A stretch of 64,000 nt of DNA from Schauerella fraxinea (GCA_030849965.1 JAVDKL010000002.1:372001-436000), one strand, 5' to 3'. Shown: positions 26,482 to 37,106, counted from the stretch's first letter. Notes: a model not told the origin generated them from the letters alone. Program-made: numbers and translations.

Positions 26482-26957
26482 ATCCACTCGAGGCCAGGCC
26501 CGCGTAACAGAGCTCACAGTATAGGGAAACTGGTGCCAAAACGGTGCATGGACGCGACACTAATCGTATGCAAACGTGCATGACATTTGCGCGGCGCTCG
26601 GCAACCGGGTAAAGTCGCCATCTTGTCGCCGGTCCCGCCAATCTGTGGCCGGCGCGATGTCAGCACGAGTGAGAACCATCCTTCTCCTTGCGCTCGGCAT
26701 ACTTACTTGCTGTTGGCCGCGCCACAAGCGTGTGTTGCCAAAGCTTCCATTTCGACCTCCGGCGTTCCACCCTTAAGGGACGCTCGCGCTACGTTCTCGA
26801 CGAATGCGTGCCGGGTCGGCAAGGTGTCCAGGTGGCATGACTCCGTGAGTCATCAAGCGCTGGATCATGTTGCTGATGCCGGTTCAAGTTCAGTTTGCTG
26901 CCGTTTTCGGCACGACGATCGGGAGGGTGGAGCCGGTACTGAAAGGAAAGACTGATC
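26482..26957. other. Intergenic leader region upstream of ilvB
   Basis: 476 bases between the divergent FUSC gene and ilvB. It contains a possible leader-peptide frame (26657-26776) and two small hairpins: ATGACTC-CGT-GAGTCAT (26837-26853) and TGCCG-TTTT-CGGCA (26899-26912). No terminator with a U-run is visible, so a classical attenuator is not proven. Confidence 0.5.
26657..26776 (+). CDS. Possible ilv leader peptide
   Basis: A 39-codon frame with an early run rich in branched-chain residues (MSARVRTILLLALGILTCC: Val, Ile and Leu dominate). It lies about 180 bp upstream of ilvB. Leader peptides rich in Ile/Leu/Val control ilv operons elsewhere by attenuation. The C-terminal half is Pro/Arg-rich and no strong ribosome site or terminator is seen, so this is tentative. 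Confidence 0.25.
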   Translation: MSARVRTILLLALGILTCCWPRHKRVLPKLPFRPPAFHP

Positions 26958-28670
26958 ATGGAACTCAATGGCGCCGATATCGTCGTGCGTTGTCTGGCTG
27001 AAGAAGGCGTTGAACACGTTTTCGGCTATCCCGGCGGCGCAGTGCTCTATATCTACGACGCAATCTTCAAGCAAGACAAATTCCAGCATATCCTGGTGCG
27101 CCACGAGCAAGCTGCCGTGCACGCCGCGGATGCCTATTCGCGCTCGTCCAATAAAGTCGGCGTCTGCATCGTAACGAGCGGACCTGGCGTGACGAATGCC
27201 GTGACCGGTATCGCCACCGCCTATATGGACTCCATTCCGATGGTGATCATCAGCGGTCAGGTGCCTACGGCTGCGATCGGCGAAGACGCTTTCCAGGAGT
27301 GCGACACGGTGGGGATCACCCGGCCGTGCGTGAAGCACAACTTCCTGGTGCGCGACGTCAAGGATCTGGCCGACACGATCCGCCGCGCGTTTTACATCGC
27401 GCGCACCGGTCGTCCCGGCCCCGTTCTGGTGGATATCCCCAAGGACATCACGCTCACGCCGGCAAAGTATTCGCCGCCGAAGGGTGAGATCACGATGCGC
27501 TCCTATGCGCCCGTGAACAAGGGCCACCAAGGGCAAATCAAGAAAGCCGTGCAGATGCTGTTGGCCGCCGAGCGGCCGATGATCTACTCGGGCGGCGGTG
27601 TGATTCTGTCCAACGCCTCGGAAGAATTGACCACGCTGGTCAAGCAGCTCGGCGCGCCGTGCACCAATACGCTGATGGGCCTGGGCGCGTTTGCGGCCAG
27701 CGAGCGTCAGTTCGTGGGCATGCCCGGCATGCACGGCACGTATGAAGCCAACATGGCCATGCAGCACTGCGATGTGCTGTTGGCCATCGGCGCGCGCTTC
27801 GACGACCGCGTGATCGGCAATACGAAGCATTTTGCCCAGAACGCCCGCAAGATCATTCACATCGACATCGACCCCTCGTCCATTTCCAAGCGCGTGCGCG
27901 TGGATGTGCCGATTGTGGGCAATGTGAAGGATGTGTTGCAGGAACTGATCGTCCAATATCAGGCGGCTGCCGAGACGACCAAGCCGGCGCCGATCGATAA
28001 GTGGTGGGAGCAGGTCGAAACCTGGCGCGGCAAGCAGTGCCTGGTCTACGCCAATTCCGATGAAGTCATCAAGCCGCAATACGTGGTCGAGAAGCTGTGC
28101 GAGATCACGGGCGGCAACGCCTTCGTGACCTCGGACGTCGGCCAGCATCAAATGTGGGCCGCGCAGTACTACCGATTCGACAAGCCGCGCCGTTGGATCA
28201 ATTCCGGCGGCCTGGGCACGATGGGCGTGGGATTGCCGTACGCCATGGGCGTGCAGATGGCCAATCCGGGCCACGATGTGGCCTGCGTAACCGGCGAAGC
28301 CTCGATTCAAATGAACATCCAGGAATTGTCGACCTGCAAGCAGTATGGGTTGACGCCGAAGATCGTCTGTTTGAACAACCGTTTCCTGGGCATGGTGCGC
28401 CAGTGGCAACAGATCGATTACGGCTCGCGCTATTCCGAGTCGTACATGGATTCGCTGCCCGACTTCGTCAAAGTCGCCGAAGCCTATGGCCACATGGGCA
28501 TGCGCATCGACAAACCGGCCGATGTGGAGCCGGCGCTGCGCGAGGCATTCAAGCACAAGGACCGACTGGTATTCATGGACTTCATCACCGACCGGACGGA
28601 AAACGTCTGGCCGATGGTCAAGGCCGGCCGCGGGTTGACCGAGATGTTGCTCGGTTCGGAAGATCTGTAA
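26958..28670 (+). CDS. ilvB: Acetolactate synthase large subunit
   Basis: 570 residues. PYR domain with FGYPGGAVLYIYDA and the catalytic Glu in LVRHEQAAVHAADAY, FAD/central domain with GARFDDRVIG, and PP domain with CVTGEASIQMNIQELSTCKQYGL. It condenses two pyruvates, or pyruvate and 2-oxobutyrate, as the first common step of Val, Leu and Ile synthesis. The ThDP motif begins GE instead of the canonical GD. The start at 26958 follows GGAAAGACTGATC. It is followed after 10 bp by its regulatory subunit and then by ilvC, forming an ilvBHC unit. Confidence 0.97.
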   Translation: MELNGADIVVRCLAEEGVEHVFGYPGGAVLYIYDAIFKQDKFQHILVRHEQAAVHAADAYSRSSNKVGVCIVTSGPGVTNAVTGIATAYMDSIPMVIISGQVPTAAIGEDAFQECDTVGITRPCVKHNFLVRDVKDLADTIRRAFYIARTGRPGPVLVDIPKDITLTPAKYSPPKGEITMRSYAPVNKGHQGQIKKAVQMLLAAERPMIYSGGGVILSNASEELTTLVKQLGAPCTNTLMGLGAFAASERQFVGMPGMHGTYEANMAMQHCDVLLAIGARFDDRVIGNTKHFAQNARKIIHIDIDPSSISKRVRVDVPIVGNVKDVLQELIVQYQAAAETTKPAPIDKWWEQVETWRGKQCLVYANSDEVIKPQYVVEKLCEITGGNAFVTSDVGQHQMWAAQYYRFDKPRRWINSGGLGTMGVGLPYAMGVQMANPGHDVACVTGEASIQMNIQELSTCKQYGLTPKIVCLNNRFLGMVRQWQQIDYGSRYSESYMDSLPDFVKVAEAYGHMGMRIDKPADVEPALREAFKHKDRLVFMDFITDRTENVWPMVKAGRGLTEMLLGSEDL

Positions 28671-28680
28671 GGAAGCAACC

Positions 28681-29172
28681 ATGAAACACGTGATTTCCGT
28701 GCTGCTCGAAAACGAGCCCGGTGCGCTGTCCCGCGTCGTCGGTTTGTTCTCCGCACGTGGCTACAACATCGAAACCTTGACCGTGGCGCCTACCGAGGAT
28801 TCCACCTTGTCACGCATGACCATCGTGACCACCGGATCGGACGAAGTGATCGAACAGATCACCAAGCATCTGAACCGTCTCGTGGACGTGGTGAAGGTGG
28901 TCGATCTGACCGAAGGCCCGCATATCGAGCGCGAATTGATGCTCGTAAAAGTGCGTGCCGTCGGCAAGGAGCGCGACGAGATGAAGCGCATGGCCGAGAT
29001 CTTTCGCGGCCGCATCATCGACGTCACCGACAAGACCTATACGGTGGAACTCACCGGCGTGCAGGAAAAGATTCAGGCATTTCTCGAGGCGCTCGATCGC
29101 AGCGCCATCCTGGAAACGGTCCGCACTGGCGTGTCGGGCATCGGTCGTGGCGAACGCGTCCTAAAGCTGTAA
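28681..29172 (+). CDS. ilvH: Acetolactate synthase small (regulatory) subunit
   Basis: 163 residues, the standard IlvH length. The N-terminal ACT domain (HVISVLLENEPGALSRVVGLFSARGYNIETL) is intact, including the valine-binding N-x-x-G-A-L-type loop. The C-terminal domain has ELMLVKVRAV and GVSGIGRGERVLKL. It stimulates the large subunit and gives valine feedback inhibition. It starts 10 bp after ilvB with GGAAGCAACC before the ATG, so the two are co-translated as a pair. Confidence 0.98.
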   Translation: MKHVISVLLENEPGALSRVVGLFSARGYNIETLTVAPTEDSTLSRMTIVTTGSDEVIEQITKHLNRLVDVVKVVDLTEGPHIERELMLVKVRAVGKERDEMKRMAEIFRGRIIDVTDKTYTVELTGVQEKIQAFLEALDRSAILETVRTGVSGIGRGERVLKL

Positions 29173-30270
<1,098 letters not shown>

Positions 30271-30332
30271 TCGCGGGCAGCCGCTTCCGCCGCTTTGCGC
30301 GGCGAGAGGGCGGCGCCGCGTGCTTCGAAAGA

Positions 30333-30366
30333 ACGGCATGTCTCGGCGGACGGGACATGCCGTTTT
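30333..30366 (+). terminator. Terminator of ilvBHC
   Basis: ACGGCATGTC (30333-30342) pairs with GACATGCCGT (30354-30363) over 10 bp with an 11-base loop, followed by TTT. It is well placed, 62 bp after the ilvC stop and 49 bp before pssA. Confidence 0.8.
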
Positions 30367-30414
30367 GCTTGGCCTCCGTGATAAAGTCCCCGCAATTACA
30401 GCTAATACTCAGCC

Positions 30415-31185
30415 ATGGCCCAAACCCCTTTGCGTGATCCCGAACTCCGGCGCCGCAGCATTTACTTGCTGCCCAATGCCTTTACGACCGCAGCGCTTTT
30501 CGCCGGCTTCTATGCTGTCGTGCAAGCGATCAACGGCCGATTCGAAGCCGCCGCGATCGCGATTTTCGCGGCCATGGTGCTCGACGGTATGGACGGGCGC
30601 GTGGCGCGGCTGACCAACACGCAGTCTGCGTTTGGCGAGCAATACGATTCGCTGTCGGACATGGTGTCGTTCGGCGTGGCGCCCGCATTGGTAATGTATG
30701 TGTGGGTGCTCAACGACCTGGGCCGGTGGGGCTGGCTGGCGGCGTTCGTGTATGTGGCAGGTGCCGCGTTGCGGTTGGCGCGCTTCAATACCAACATCGC
30801 GGTGGTCGATAAACGGTTTTTCCAGGGGCTGCCCAGCCCATCGGCGGCCGCGCTCATTGCCGGTTTCGTCTGGCTGGCGGTCGATAACAAGCTCAATCTG
30901 CAATACGGCTTTCTGGCCTGGACGGGTTTTGCCATCACCATGTATGCCGGTATCGCCATGGTGACCAACGCGCCGTTCTACAGCGGCAAGAGCTTCGCGC
31001 TTGGCCGCAGCGTGCCGTTCTGGGTGTTGCTGCTGGTGGTGGCGGTATTCGTATTCGTCTCCAGCGATCCCCCGGTGGTGCTGTTCGCACTCTTCGTGAT
31101 CTACGGCCTGTCGGGCTGGGTGGTCTGGCTGTGGCGCTGGAACCGCGCCCGCAAGCTGGTGGACGGCCGCCGCCGCACAAGTTGA
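30415..31185 (+). CDS. pssA: CDP-diacylglycerol-serine O-phosphatidyltransferase
   Basis: 256 residues with about seven membrane helices. The CDP-alcohol phosphotransferase motif DGMDGRVARLTNTQSAFGEQ, followed by YDSLSDMVSFG, carries all the conserved Asp residues (DGxxAR...G...D...D). The N-terminus RRSIYLLPNAFTTAALFAGFY is that of type II PssA. It makes phosphatidylserine, the precursor of phosphatidylethanolamine, in the inner membrane. In related genomes psd often lies next to it; here pssA directly follows the ilvC terminator and no psd is in the window. Confidence 0.96.
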   Translation: MAQTPLRDPELRRRSIYLLPNAFTTAALFAGFYAVVQAINGRFEAAAIAIFAAMVLDGMDGRVARLTNTQSAFGEQYDSLSDMVSFGVAPALVMYVWVLNDLGRWGWLAAFVYVAGAALRLARFNTNIAVVDKRFFQGLPSPSAAALIAGFVWLAVDNKLNLQYGFLAWTGFAITMYAGIAMVTNAPFYSGKSFALGRSVPFWVLLLVVAVFVFVSSDPPVVLFALFVIYGLSGWVVWLWRWNRARKLVDGRRRTS

Positions 31186-31192
31186 TGCTCAG

Positions 31193-31221
31193 AAAAACAG
31201 CGCCTTTGGGCGCTGTTTTTT
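31193..31221. terminator. Terminator of pssA (bidirectional)
   Basis: AAAAACAGCGCC-TTTG-GGCGCTGTTTTTT: an 8-bp core stem extended by A/T pairs, ending in a six-T run. It can also stop the convergent lipoprotein transcript. Confidence 0.92.
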
Positions 31222-31286
31222 ATTCGTGCGTTGTTTTGATGAAGGCGCGGTGTTCATCGATAGCGCCTGCCGCCAAACGGATGCTT

Positions 31287-31841
31287 TCAGTTATTGCTCC
31301 AGTCGCTGCGGTCGTCCCAGAGCGGGTCGGGCCCCGGGTGGAAGCGGGTGACCTGATCGCCGTTGGGGCCCATATACACGTACATCAGCGAGTTCCAGCT
31401 GCTGAATTGCCGATAACGGTACGCCCATACCACCTGGCGCACGCTGGGCAAGCCCACGGCGTCGATCTCGGCGGGCGGGCCAAACTCGCAGCGCACGCGA
31501 TCCGGCGTCCAGACACCTTCGCGCAGCACCTCGAAGTGGCTGTCGACCAGGATCGGTTTGACGCCATCGGTGCGGCCATCGGGGCCCACGTTGGTGGCCC
31601 ACGCGTATTGCCCCATGGGTTGTTGGGACCAGATCAGGCGCTCACCGCCGCCGGCGATGGGGCAGGTCATCTTGGGCTTGCCGTAGGCGGCCTGCGCCTC
31701 GGCCACGCTGGCACCGGGCGGCACGTTGGGGATCGCGCAGGCGGCCAGCAGGGCGGCCGCGGTGGCGACAGCCGCCAGTTTGCCGCCCCGATAGAAGGCG
31801 GCGCGGTATTGCGTGGGCATGGGCAGGACGGGTATTAACAT
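31287..31841 (-). CDS. Putative lipoprotein of unknown function
   Basis: 184 residues. A lipoprotein signal with lipobox LLAAC (AVATAAALLAACAIPNVP) is followed by YGKPKMTCPIAGGGERLIWSQQP and a repeated-strand region (VRQVVWAYRYRQFSSWNSLMYVYMGPNG) that resembles BamE/SmpA-like outer-membrane lipoprotein folds. That resemblance is weak. The ATG at 31841 has GGAGA six bases upstream; the frame stays open to 31904, and 31820 is possible. It is convergent with pssA and divergent from rpsO. Likely anchored in the outer membrane; role unknown. Confidence 0.82.
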   Translation of the reverse strand: MLIPVLPMPTQYRAAFYRGGKLAAVATAAALLAACAIPNVPPGASVAEAQAAYGKPKMTCPIAGGGERLIWSQQPMGQYAWATNVGPDGRTDGVKPILVDSHFEVLREGVWTPDRVRCEFGPPAEIDAVGLPSVRQVVWAYRYRQFSSWNSLMYVYMGPNGDQVTRFHPGPDPLWDDRSDWSNN

Positions 31842-32067
31842 GGTGCGTCTCCGCAAGGTCGGCCGTCGGTTTTGCAACGTTCCGCCTTCGATGGTGGGTG
31901 GCATGGGCGGAATATCCGTCCAATATCCTGTTTTACGCTATACTCGCTGATGCACTCGACTGCGTGTGCATGCATTGGATGCGCGCTTCTGGGTTCGCAT
32001 CGATTTTATTCCTGAAACTCACGTCTGGGCACCTCGGCCCTGACGCCTGTCCGAAGAGGTCATTACA

Positions 32068-32337
32068 ATGTCCGTAGCTGACATCAAGAAAGCCGATATC
32101 GTCACGCAATTCCAACGCGCGCAAGGCGATACCGGTTCCCCCGAAGTTCAGGTGGCTCTGCTCACCGCCCGCATCAATGAATTGACGGGTCACTTCAAAG
32201 CTCACATGAAGGATCACCATTCGCGCCGCGGTCTGCTGCGCATGGTCAGCCGTCGCCGCAAATTGCTGGATTACCTCAAGGGCCGCAACCCCGATTCGTA
32301 CCGCGCTCTGATCGAAAAACTCGGTCTGCGCAAGTGA
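32068..32337 (+). CDS. rpsO: 30S ribosomal protein S15
   Basis: 89 residues, the universal S15 length. The conserved core [49 protein letters not shown] is complete. It binds the central domain of 16S rRNA early in 30S assembly. It is followed by a terminator and pnp, the classic rpsO-pnp order. In enterobacteria S15 represses its own translation. I see no specific operator fold here, though the 5' region was not folded. Confidence 0.99.
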   Translation: MSVADIKKADIVTQFQRAQGDTGSPEVQVALLTARINELTGHFKAHMKDHHSRRGLLRMVSRRRKLLDYLKGRNPDSYRALIEKLGLRK

Positions 32338-32365
32338 TCGGCGGGGTCTCAACCCCATGACACAA

Positions 32366-32406
32366 CCGTGGTCGGTGCGATATTCGTCGCGCCGGCCACG
32401 GTTTTT
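32366..32406 (+). terminator. Terminator between rpsO and pnp
   Basis: CCGTGGTCGG (32366-32375) pairs with CCGGCCACGG (32392-32401) with one G-T pair, followed by TTTTT. It lies between rpsO and pnp. The corresponding enterobacterial site is a partly read-through terminator and RNase processing site. Confidence 0.8.
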
Positions 32407-32427
32407 CATTTGTAAGGATCATTCGTC

Positions 32428-34611
32428 ATGTTCAATAAAGTGACCAAATCGTTTCAGTACGGCGAACATACCGTCGTGCTCGAAACCGGCGAAATCGCAC
32501 GCCAAGCCTCCGGCGCGGTGTTGGTTTCGATCGAAGACACCGTTGTGCTGGCCACCGTTGTGGCTCGCAAAGAAGCAAAACCCGGTCAGGATTTCTTCCC
32601 GCTGACCGTCGACTACATCGAAAAAACCTACGCTGCTGGCCGCATCCCCGGTGGATTCTTCAAGCGCGAAGGCAAGCCGTCCGAAAAAGAAACGCTGACG
32701 TCGCGTTTGATCGACCGTCCGCTGCGCCCGCTGTTCCCGGAAGGCTTCTACAACGAAGTGCAAGTGGTCTTGCACGTGTTGTCGGTCAACCCTGAAATCG
32801 ACCCCGATATCGCCGCCATGATCGGCGCATCGGCAGCCTTGGCCATCTCGGGTATTCCGTTCAATGGCCCCATCGGTGCGGCGCGCGTCGGCTACATCGA
32901 CGGTCAATACGTGCTGAACCCCGTCGCTTCGAAGTTGAAGACCTCGAAGATGGATTTGGTTGTGGCCGGTACCGAAACGGCCGTGCTGATGGTCGAATCG
33001 GAAGCCGATCAGCTGTCCGAAGAAATCATGTTGGGCGGCGTGGTGTTCGGTCACGAACAAATGCAAACCGCGATCAACACGATCCACGAACTGGTGCGTG
33101 AAGCCGGCAAGCCGGAATGGACGTGGCAAGCCGCGGCCAAGAATGAGCCGCTGATTGCTACGGTCACCTCGACCGCGCAAGACGGCCTGAACGCCGCCTA
33201 CCAGATTCGCGAAAAGCAAGCCCGTACGACCAAGCTGCGTGAAGTGTATGCACAGGTCAAGGCTGCCGCTGCCGAGCAGGCTGCTGCCACTGGCGCCAAG
33301 GTCGACAACGTCGAGATCGAAAACATCCTGTTCGATCTGGAAGCCAAGATCGTGCGCGGTCAGATCCTGAGCGGCGAGCCCCGTATCGACGGTCGCGACA
33401 CCCGCACGGTGCGTCCGATCAGCGTGCGTCTGGGCGTGTTGCCCCGCGCGCACGGTAGCGCCTTGTTCACGCGTGGCGAAACCCAGGCGTTGGTCATCGC
33501 CACGTTGGGCACCAAGCAAGATGAGCAAATCATCGATGCGTTGATGGGCGAGTACCGCGACCGCTTCATGCTGCACTACAACATGCCTCCGTTCGCCACT
33601 GGCGAAACGGGCCGCATCGGCGTGCCGAAGCGCCGCGAAATCGGTCATGGCCGTCTGGCCAAGCGTTCGCTGATCAAGCTGTTGCCCGAACCCGCTGATT
33701 TCCAATACACGATTCGCCTCGTGTCGGAAATCACCGAATCCAACGGCTCCTCGTCGATGGCATCGGTGTGCGGCGGTTCGTTGGCCATGATGGACGCCGG
33801 TGTGCCGATCAAGGATCACGTGGCTGGTGTGGCCATGGGCCTGATCCTGGACGACGGCAAGTTTGCCGTGCTGACCGACATTCTGGGTGACGAAGATCAC
33901 CTGGGCGACATGGACTTCAAGGTTGCGGGTACCGACAACGGCATCACCGCGCTGCAGATGGACATCAAGATCCAGGGCATCACCAAGGAAATCATGCAAG
34001 TGGCACTGGCGCAAGCGCGCGAAGGCCGTCTGCACATCCTGAGCAAGATGCGTGAATCGCTCGACGGCACGCGTACCGAATTGTCGGCTTTCGCACCGCG
34101 CATGATCACGGTCAAGATCAATCCGGAAAAAATCCGCGACGTGATCGGTAAGGGCGGTGCCACGATTCGTGCACTGACCGAAGAAACCGGTACGCAGATC
34201 GACATCGGCGACGACGGCACCATCGTCATCTCCAGCGTCGACCTCGACCGCGCCGAAGATGCCAAGCGCCGCATCGTCGAGCTCACCGCCGACGTGGAAG
34301 TGGGTCAAGTCTACGAAGGCGCCGTGCTGCGTCTGCTGGACTTCGGCGCCATCGTGCAAGTGCTGCCGGGCCGTGACGGTCTGCTGCACATCTCCGAAAT
34401 CGCCAACTACCGCATCGCGAACATCAACGATGTGCTGAAGGTGGGTCAACACGTTCGCGTGAAGATCATCGAAGCCGACGACAAGGGCCGTCTGCGCCTG
34501 TCGATCAAGGCCATCGGCGGTATCGAAGCCCAGCAACCCGCGGCCGCTGCGGCTGACGCGGCACCTGCTGACGCGCCTGCTACCGACGCACCGGCACCGC
34601 AAAACGTCTAA
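32428..34611 (+). CDS. pnp: Polyribonucleotide nucleotidyltransferase
   Basis: 727 residues. Two RNase PH domains come first; the N-terminal one has [20 protein letters not shown] and the second [25 protein letters not shown] and the catalytic [21 protein letters not shown] domain ([17 protein letters not shown]) and an S1 domain ([32 protein letters not shown]) follow, then an Ala/Pro tail. PNPase degrades RNA 3' to 5' by phosphorolysis and is part of the degradosome. All parts are intact and the length is normal. Confidence 0.99.
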   Translation: MFNKVTKSFQYGEHTVVLETGEIARQASGAVLVSIEDTVVLATVVARKEAKPGQDFFPLTVDYIEKTYAAGRIPGGFFKREGKPSEKETLTSRLIDRPLRPLFPEGFYNEVQVVLHVLSVNPEIDPDIAAMIGASAALAISGIPFNGPIGAARVGYIDGQYVLNPVASKLKTSKMDLVVAGTETAVLMVESEADQLSEEIMLGGVVFGHEQMQTAINTIHELVREAGKPEWTWQAAAKNEPLIATVTSTAQDGLNAAYQIREKQARTTKLREVYAQVKAAAAEQAAATGAKVDNVEIENILFDLEAKIVRGQILSGEPRIDGRDTRTVRPISVRLGVLPRAHGSALFTRGETQALVIATLGTKQDEQIIDALMGEYRDRFMLHYNMPPFATGETGRIGVPKRREIGHGRLAKRSLIKLLPEPADFQYTIRLVSEITESNGSSSMASVCGGSLAMMDAGVPIKDHVAGVAMGLILDDGKFAVLTDILGDEDHLGDMDFKVAGTDNGITALQMDIKIQGITKEIMQVALAQAREGRLHILSKMRESLDGTRTELSAFAPRMITVKINPEKIRDVIGKGGATIRALTEETGTQIDIGDDGTIVISSVDLDRAEDAKRRIVELTADVEVGQVYEGAVLRLLDFGAIVQVLPGRDGLLHISEIANYRIANINDVLKVGQHVRVKIIEADDKGRLRLSIKAIGGIEAQQPAAAAADAAPADAPATDAPAPQNV

Positions 34612-34630
34612 CCAGACCTTTGCCACGCTG

Positions 34631-34658
34631 AAAACGGCGCCTTCGGGCGCCGTTTTTT
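34631..34658. terminator. Terminator of pnp
   Basis: AAAACGGCGCC-TTCG-GGCGCCGTTTTTT: a strong stem with UUCG tetraloop and six-T run. Confidence 0.95.
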
Positions 34659-34700
34659 CGTTTGTGCGATCGATGGGAGGTGCTTGGCCGGCTGCACCGG

Positions 34701-34780
34701 TTTGCCGCGATGGTTATGCGCTGCCGGTTAGTGGCATCGGTTTGCCGCGATGGTTGTGCAGTGCCGGTTAGTGGCATCGG
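34701..34780. repeat. 40-bp tandem duplication
   Basis: 34701-34740 and 34741-34780 are two adjacent 40-bp copies starting TTTGCCGCGATGGTT and ending GTGGCATCGG. They differ at only a few positions. A partial third copy may follow (GTTCGCGGCACTGG). Confidence 0.9.
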
Positions 34781-34882
34781 GTTCGCGGCACTGGCCTCTT
34801 TGCCGGCGCTGAACCGCTGCCGCTTGCTGCTGCTGATTATCTGCCGTCGCTTCGCTGCTGCCGCTGATCTTCTGCCGATTAT

Positions 34883-34924
34883 CTGCTTCCGATTAGCTGC
34901 TTCCGATTAGCTGCTGCCGCTGAG
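34883..34924. repeat. 14-bp tandem repeat
   Basis: Two perfect CTGCTTCCGATTAG units (34883-34896 and 34897-34910) followed by a diverged CTGCTGCCGCTGAG. A shortened copy precedes them. Confidence 0.8.
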
Positions 34925-34983
34925 CCGCACCGTTGTGCGGTACAGTTTCGCGCATCGGAATCAAACCTGGGAGCCCGTCGGCT

Positions 34984-35712
34984 GTGCGACGTCTCGCCAT
35001 CCTGATGTTGTGTTGCGTGAACCTCGGCGGCTGTATGACGCCCGTGGGCGATCGGGTGGCGCCCGTGGATGGACGCGGCCCGCGTACCGAAGCCATGTCG
35101 GCGGATCAACTGGGCCAGACCGATTTCAATCGCACCGTCAGCATTGCGCTGCGCGACGATCTGGCGAGCCTGTATGTGCTCGCCGACAAGCTCTACCGGC
35201 GCAATCCGCGCGAATGGCACAAGTCCGGCGCCGCCAGTCGCGAAGCGGCCGTGCGGGTGTTGAAGCAGGATATCGAGAACGGTGTCCCGCCCGTCGATCT
35301 GGCGTCGTTGCGCGACATTCAGATCCTTGCTGTATCGTTGGATCCAGCCTATCAAGGCGATCGCGCACGCGCTTTCATCTATGGACTGGCCGATACGATC
35401 ATTGCGGCTCACAATGGCAAGCTGCGGTTTTACGCTGCCGATATTCTGGATGGCGGGCGCGTGTATAACGCGGCGCGCAACGTCGAGGCGGCGGCATGGA
35501 TGCTCGCCACGCGGCGCGATGGACAAGGGCAGTTGCTGCTGTTGGCCAACGAAAAAAGCGATGAGATCGTCAATCTCAGTTTCGAGCGTGAGTTCGGCGC
35601 CATCATCGGCCGCCTCGATTTGATCGCAAACCTGCTGGGTGAGAATTCCCGGCGTATCGGCATCAACTATGCACAGGGTTTGATGCTGTTCAACTTTTTG
35701 CCCGTGCGCTGA
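34984..35712 (+). CDS. Putative lipoprotein of unknown function
   Basis: 242 residues from a GTG at 34984. A short signal with lipobox LGGC (RRLAILMLCCVNLGGCMTPVG) is followed by a helical region, RDDLASLYVLADKLYRRNPREWHK, and later YGLADTIIAAHNGKLRF and VYNAARNVEAAAWMLATRRDGQGQ. I do not recognise the family. It looks like a complete, helix-rich outer-membrane-anchored protein found as a single gene. A TTG at 34933 would add 17 residues ahead of the signal, which is less likely. GGGAG lies about 12 bases upstream. It is 15 bp before ilvA on the same strand, so the two may be co-transcribed. Confidence 0.8.
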   Translation: MRRLAILMLCCVNLGGCMTPVGDRVAPVDGRGPRTEAMSADQLGQTDFNRTVSIALRDDLASLYVLADKLYRRNPREWHKSGAASREAAVRVLKQDIENGVPPVDLASLRDIQILAVSLDPAYQGDRARAFIYGLADTIIAAHNGKLRFYAADILDGGRVYNAARNVEAAAWMLATRRDGQGQLLLLANEKSDEIVNLSFEREFGAIIGRLDLIANLLGENSRRIGINYAQGLMLFNFLPVR

Positions 35713-35727
35713 ATTCTGGAATACAAC

Positions 35728-36945
35728 GTGATCGAATTTTCCGATGTCCTGGCCGCTCGCGACGCATTGCGCGGGCAGGTGCATAAAACGCCATTTTCGC
35801 TATCGCGAACCTTGTCGGAAATTCTCGGGGCGCAGATCTGGCTGAAGTTCGAAAACCTGCAGTTCACGGCTTCGTTCAAGGAGCGCGGCGCGTATAACCG
35901 CATGCGCCAATTGACGGCTGAGGAGCGCGCGGCAGGTGTAATTGCCGTCTCTGCAGGCAACCACGCGCAAGGCGTGGCCTATCACGCGCAACGCATGGCT
36001 GTTCCCGCTGTGATCGTCATGCCGCGCTTTACGCCTACAGTGAAGGTGGCCAACACTCGCCGTTTCGGTGTGGAAGTCGAGCTCGCGGGCGACACCTTTG
36101 ACGATGCGCGTGCGCGGATGCTCGAGATTGCAGAGGCGCGCGGGCTGACGATCATTCATCCGTATGACGACCCGGCCATCATGGCCGGCCAGGGCACTGT
36201 CGCCATCGAAATGCTCGAAGATCAACCCGATCTGGACATGATCATCGTGTCGGTCGGCGGGGGCGGGTTGATCTCCGGTATTGCGGTAGCAGCCAAGGCA
36301 ATCAACCCCGCGATCGAAATCGTAGGCGTGCAAACCGAGCGGTTCCCGTCGATGTACGCCTTGCGGCACGGCGAGTCGGCCGGGGTAGGGCATTACACGA
36401 TCGCCGAAGGTATCGCTGTGAAAACGCCCGGCACACTCACACGCGAAATCGTGGCCGAGAAGGTCGATCACATCGAACTGGTGGGCGAGAGCGACATCGA
36501 GCATGCGATCGTGATGCTGCTCGAAATCGAAAAAACAGTCGTCGAGGGCGCCGGCGCGGCCGGATTGGCCGCTTTGCTGCGGGATAAGGATGCCGGCGGC
36601 ACACGCTATCGGGGCAAGCGCATCGGATTGGTGCTGACCGGCGGCAATATCGATCCGCTTACCCTTGGCGAGTTGATCGAGCGCGGCATGGTGCGCGCGG
36701 GGCGGCTGGCCCGTATCCGCGTGGATCTGCGCGATTTGCCCGGTGCGCTCGCCCGGGCGACCACGCTTATCGCCGATGCGCAGGCCAACATTACCGAGGT
36801 GCATCACCAGCGTGCGTTTACGACGTTGCCCGTGCAAAACGTCGAGGTCGACTTCGTCATGCAAACACGTGGGCACGATCACATTGCCGAGGTCATCTCG
36901 CGTTTGAACGCGGCGGGCTTTGCGGCCAGCAATCACGATCACTGA
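35728..36945 (+). CDS. ilvA: Threonine ammonia-lyase (threonine deaminase)
   Basis: 405 residues. The PLP domain has the Schiff-base Lys in ASFKERGAYNRM (about residue 52), VSAGNHAQGVAYHAQ, the glycine-rich SVGGGGLISGIA and VVEGAGAAGLAAL. A single C-terminal ACT domain (RIRVDLRDLPGALARATTLIADAQANI) follows. It deaminates threonine to 2-oxobutyrate, the isoleucine precursor, and would feed the ilvBHC enzymes. The length and single ACT match the short threonine ammonia-lyase class rather than the ~510-residue E. coli IlvA. A catabolic or related hydroxy-amino acid dehydratase is an alternative. Confidence 0.92.
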   Translation: MIEFSDVLAARDALRGQVHKTPFSLSRTLSEILGAQIWLKFENLQFTASFKERGAYNRMRQLTAEERAAGVIAVSAGNHAQGVAYHAQRMAVPAVIVMPRFTPTVKVANTRRFGVEVELAGDTFDDARARMLEIAEARGLTIIHPYDDPAIMAGQGTVAIEMLEDQPDLDMIIVSVGGGGLISGIAVAAKAINPAIEIVGVQTERFPSMYALRHGESAGVGHYTIAEGIAVKTPGTLTREIVAEKVDHIELVGESDIEHAIVMLLEIEKTVVEGAGAAGLAALLRDKDAGGTRYRGKRIGLVLTGGNIDPLTLGELIERGMVRAGRLARIRVDLRDLPGALARATTLIADAQANITEVHHQRAFTTLPVQNVEVDFVMQTRGHDHIAEVISRLNAAGFAASNHDH

Positions 36946-37032
36946 ACGGCGATTGCCGATCGTCCGGCGTAAATGCGGCGCGGCTGGAGGTGCGGCTGGA
37001 GGCGTTGGTTTAAGTGCGCGGGATCGCGCGCG

Positions 37033-37094
37033 GGTTGAGCGCCCGGTTTAAGCGCCCGGCTTGAACGCCCGGCGTGAGCGCCCGCGTTGAGCGC
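37033..37094. repeat. 13-bp tandem repeat between ilvA and the PIN gene
   Basis: Units of 13 bp: GGTTGAGCGCCCG (37033), GTTTAAGCGCCCG, GCTTGAACGCCCG, GCGTGAGCGCCCG (ending 37084) and a partial CGTTGAGCGC. The gap lies between two convergent genes. Confidence 0.85.
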
Positions 37095-37106
37095 GCTACG
37101 CGCCGC

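Larger units (their letters stand above)
34659..34983. other. Repeat-filled intergenic region between pnp and a lipoprotein gene
   Basis: Besides two tandem arrays (34701-34780 and 34883-34924), this stretch is rich in CTGC/CCGCTG words. No convincing gene or promoter is seen until the ribosome site near 34968. Confidence 0.6.

Noticed and set aside
32419-34626. 735-codon frame on the minus strand
   Set aside because: Antisense of pnp, whose product is unmistakable.
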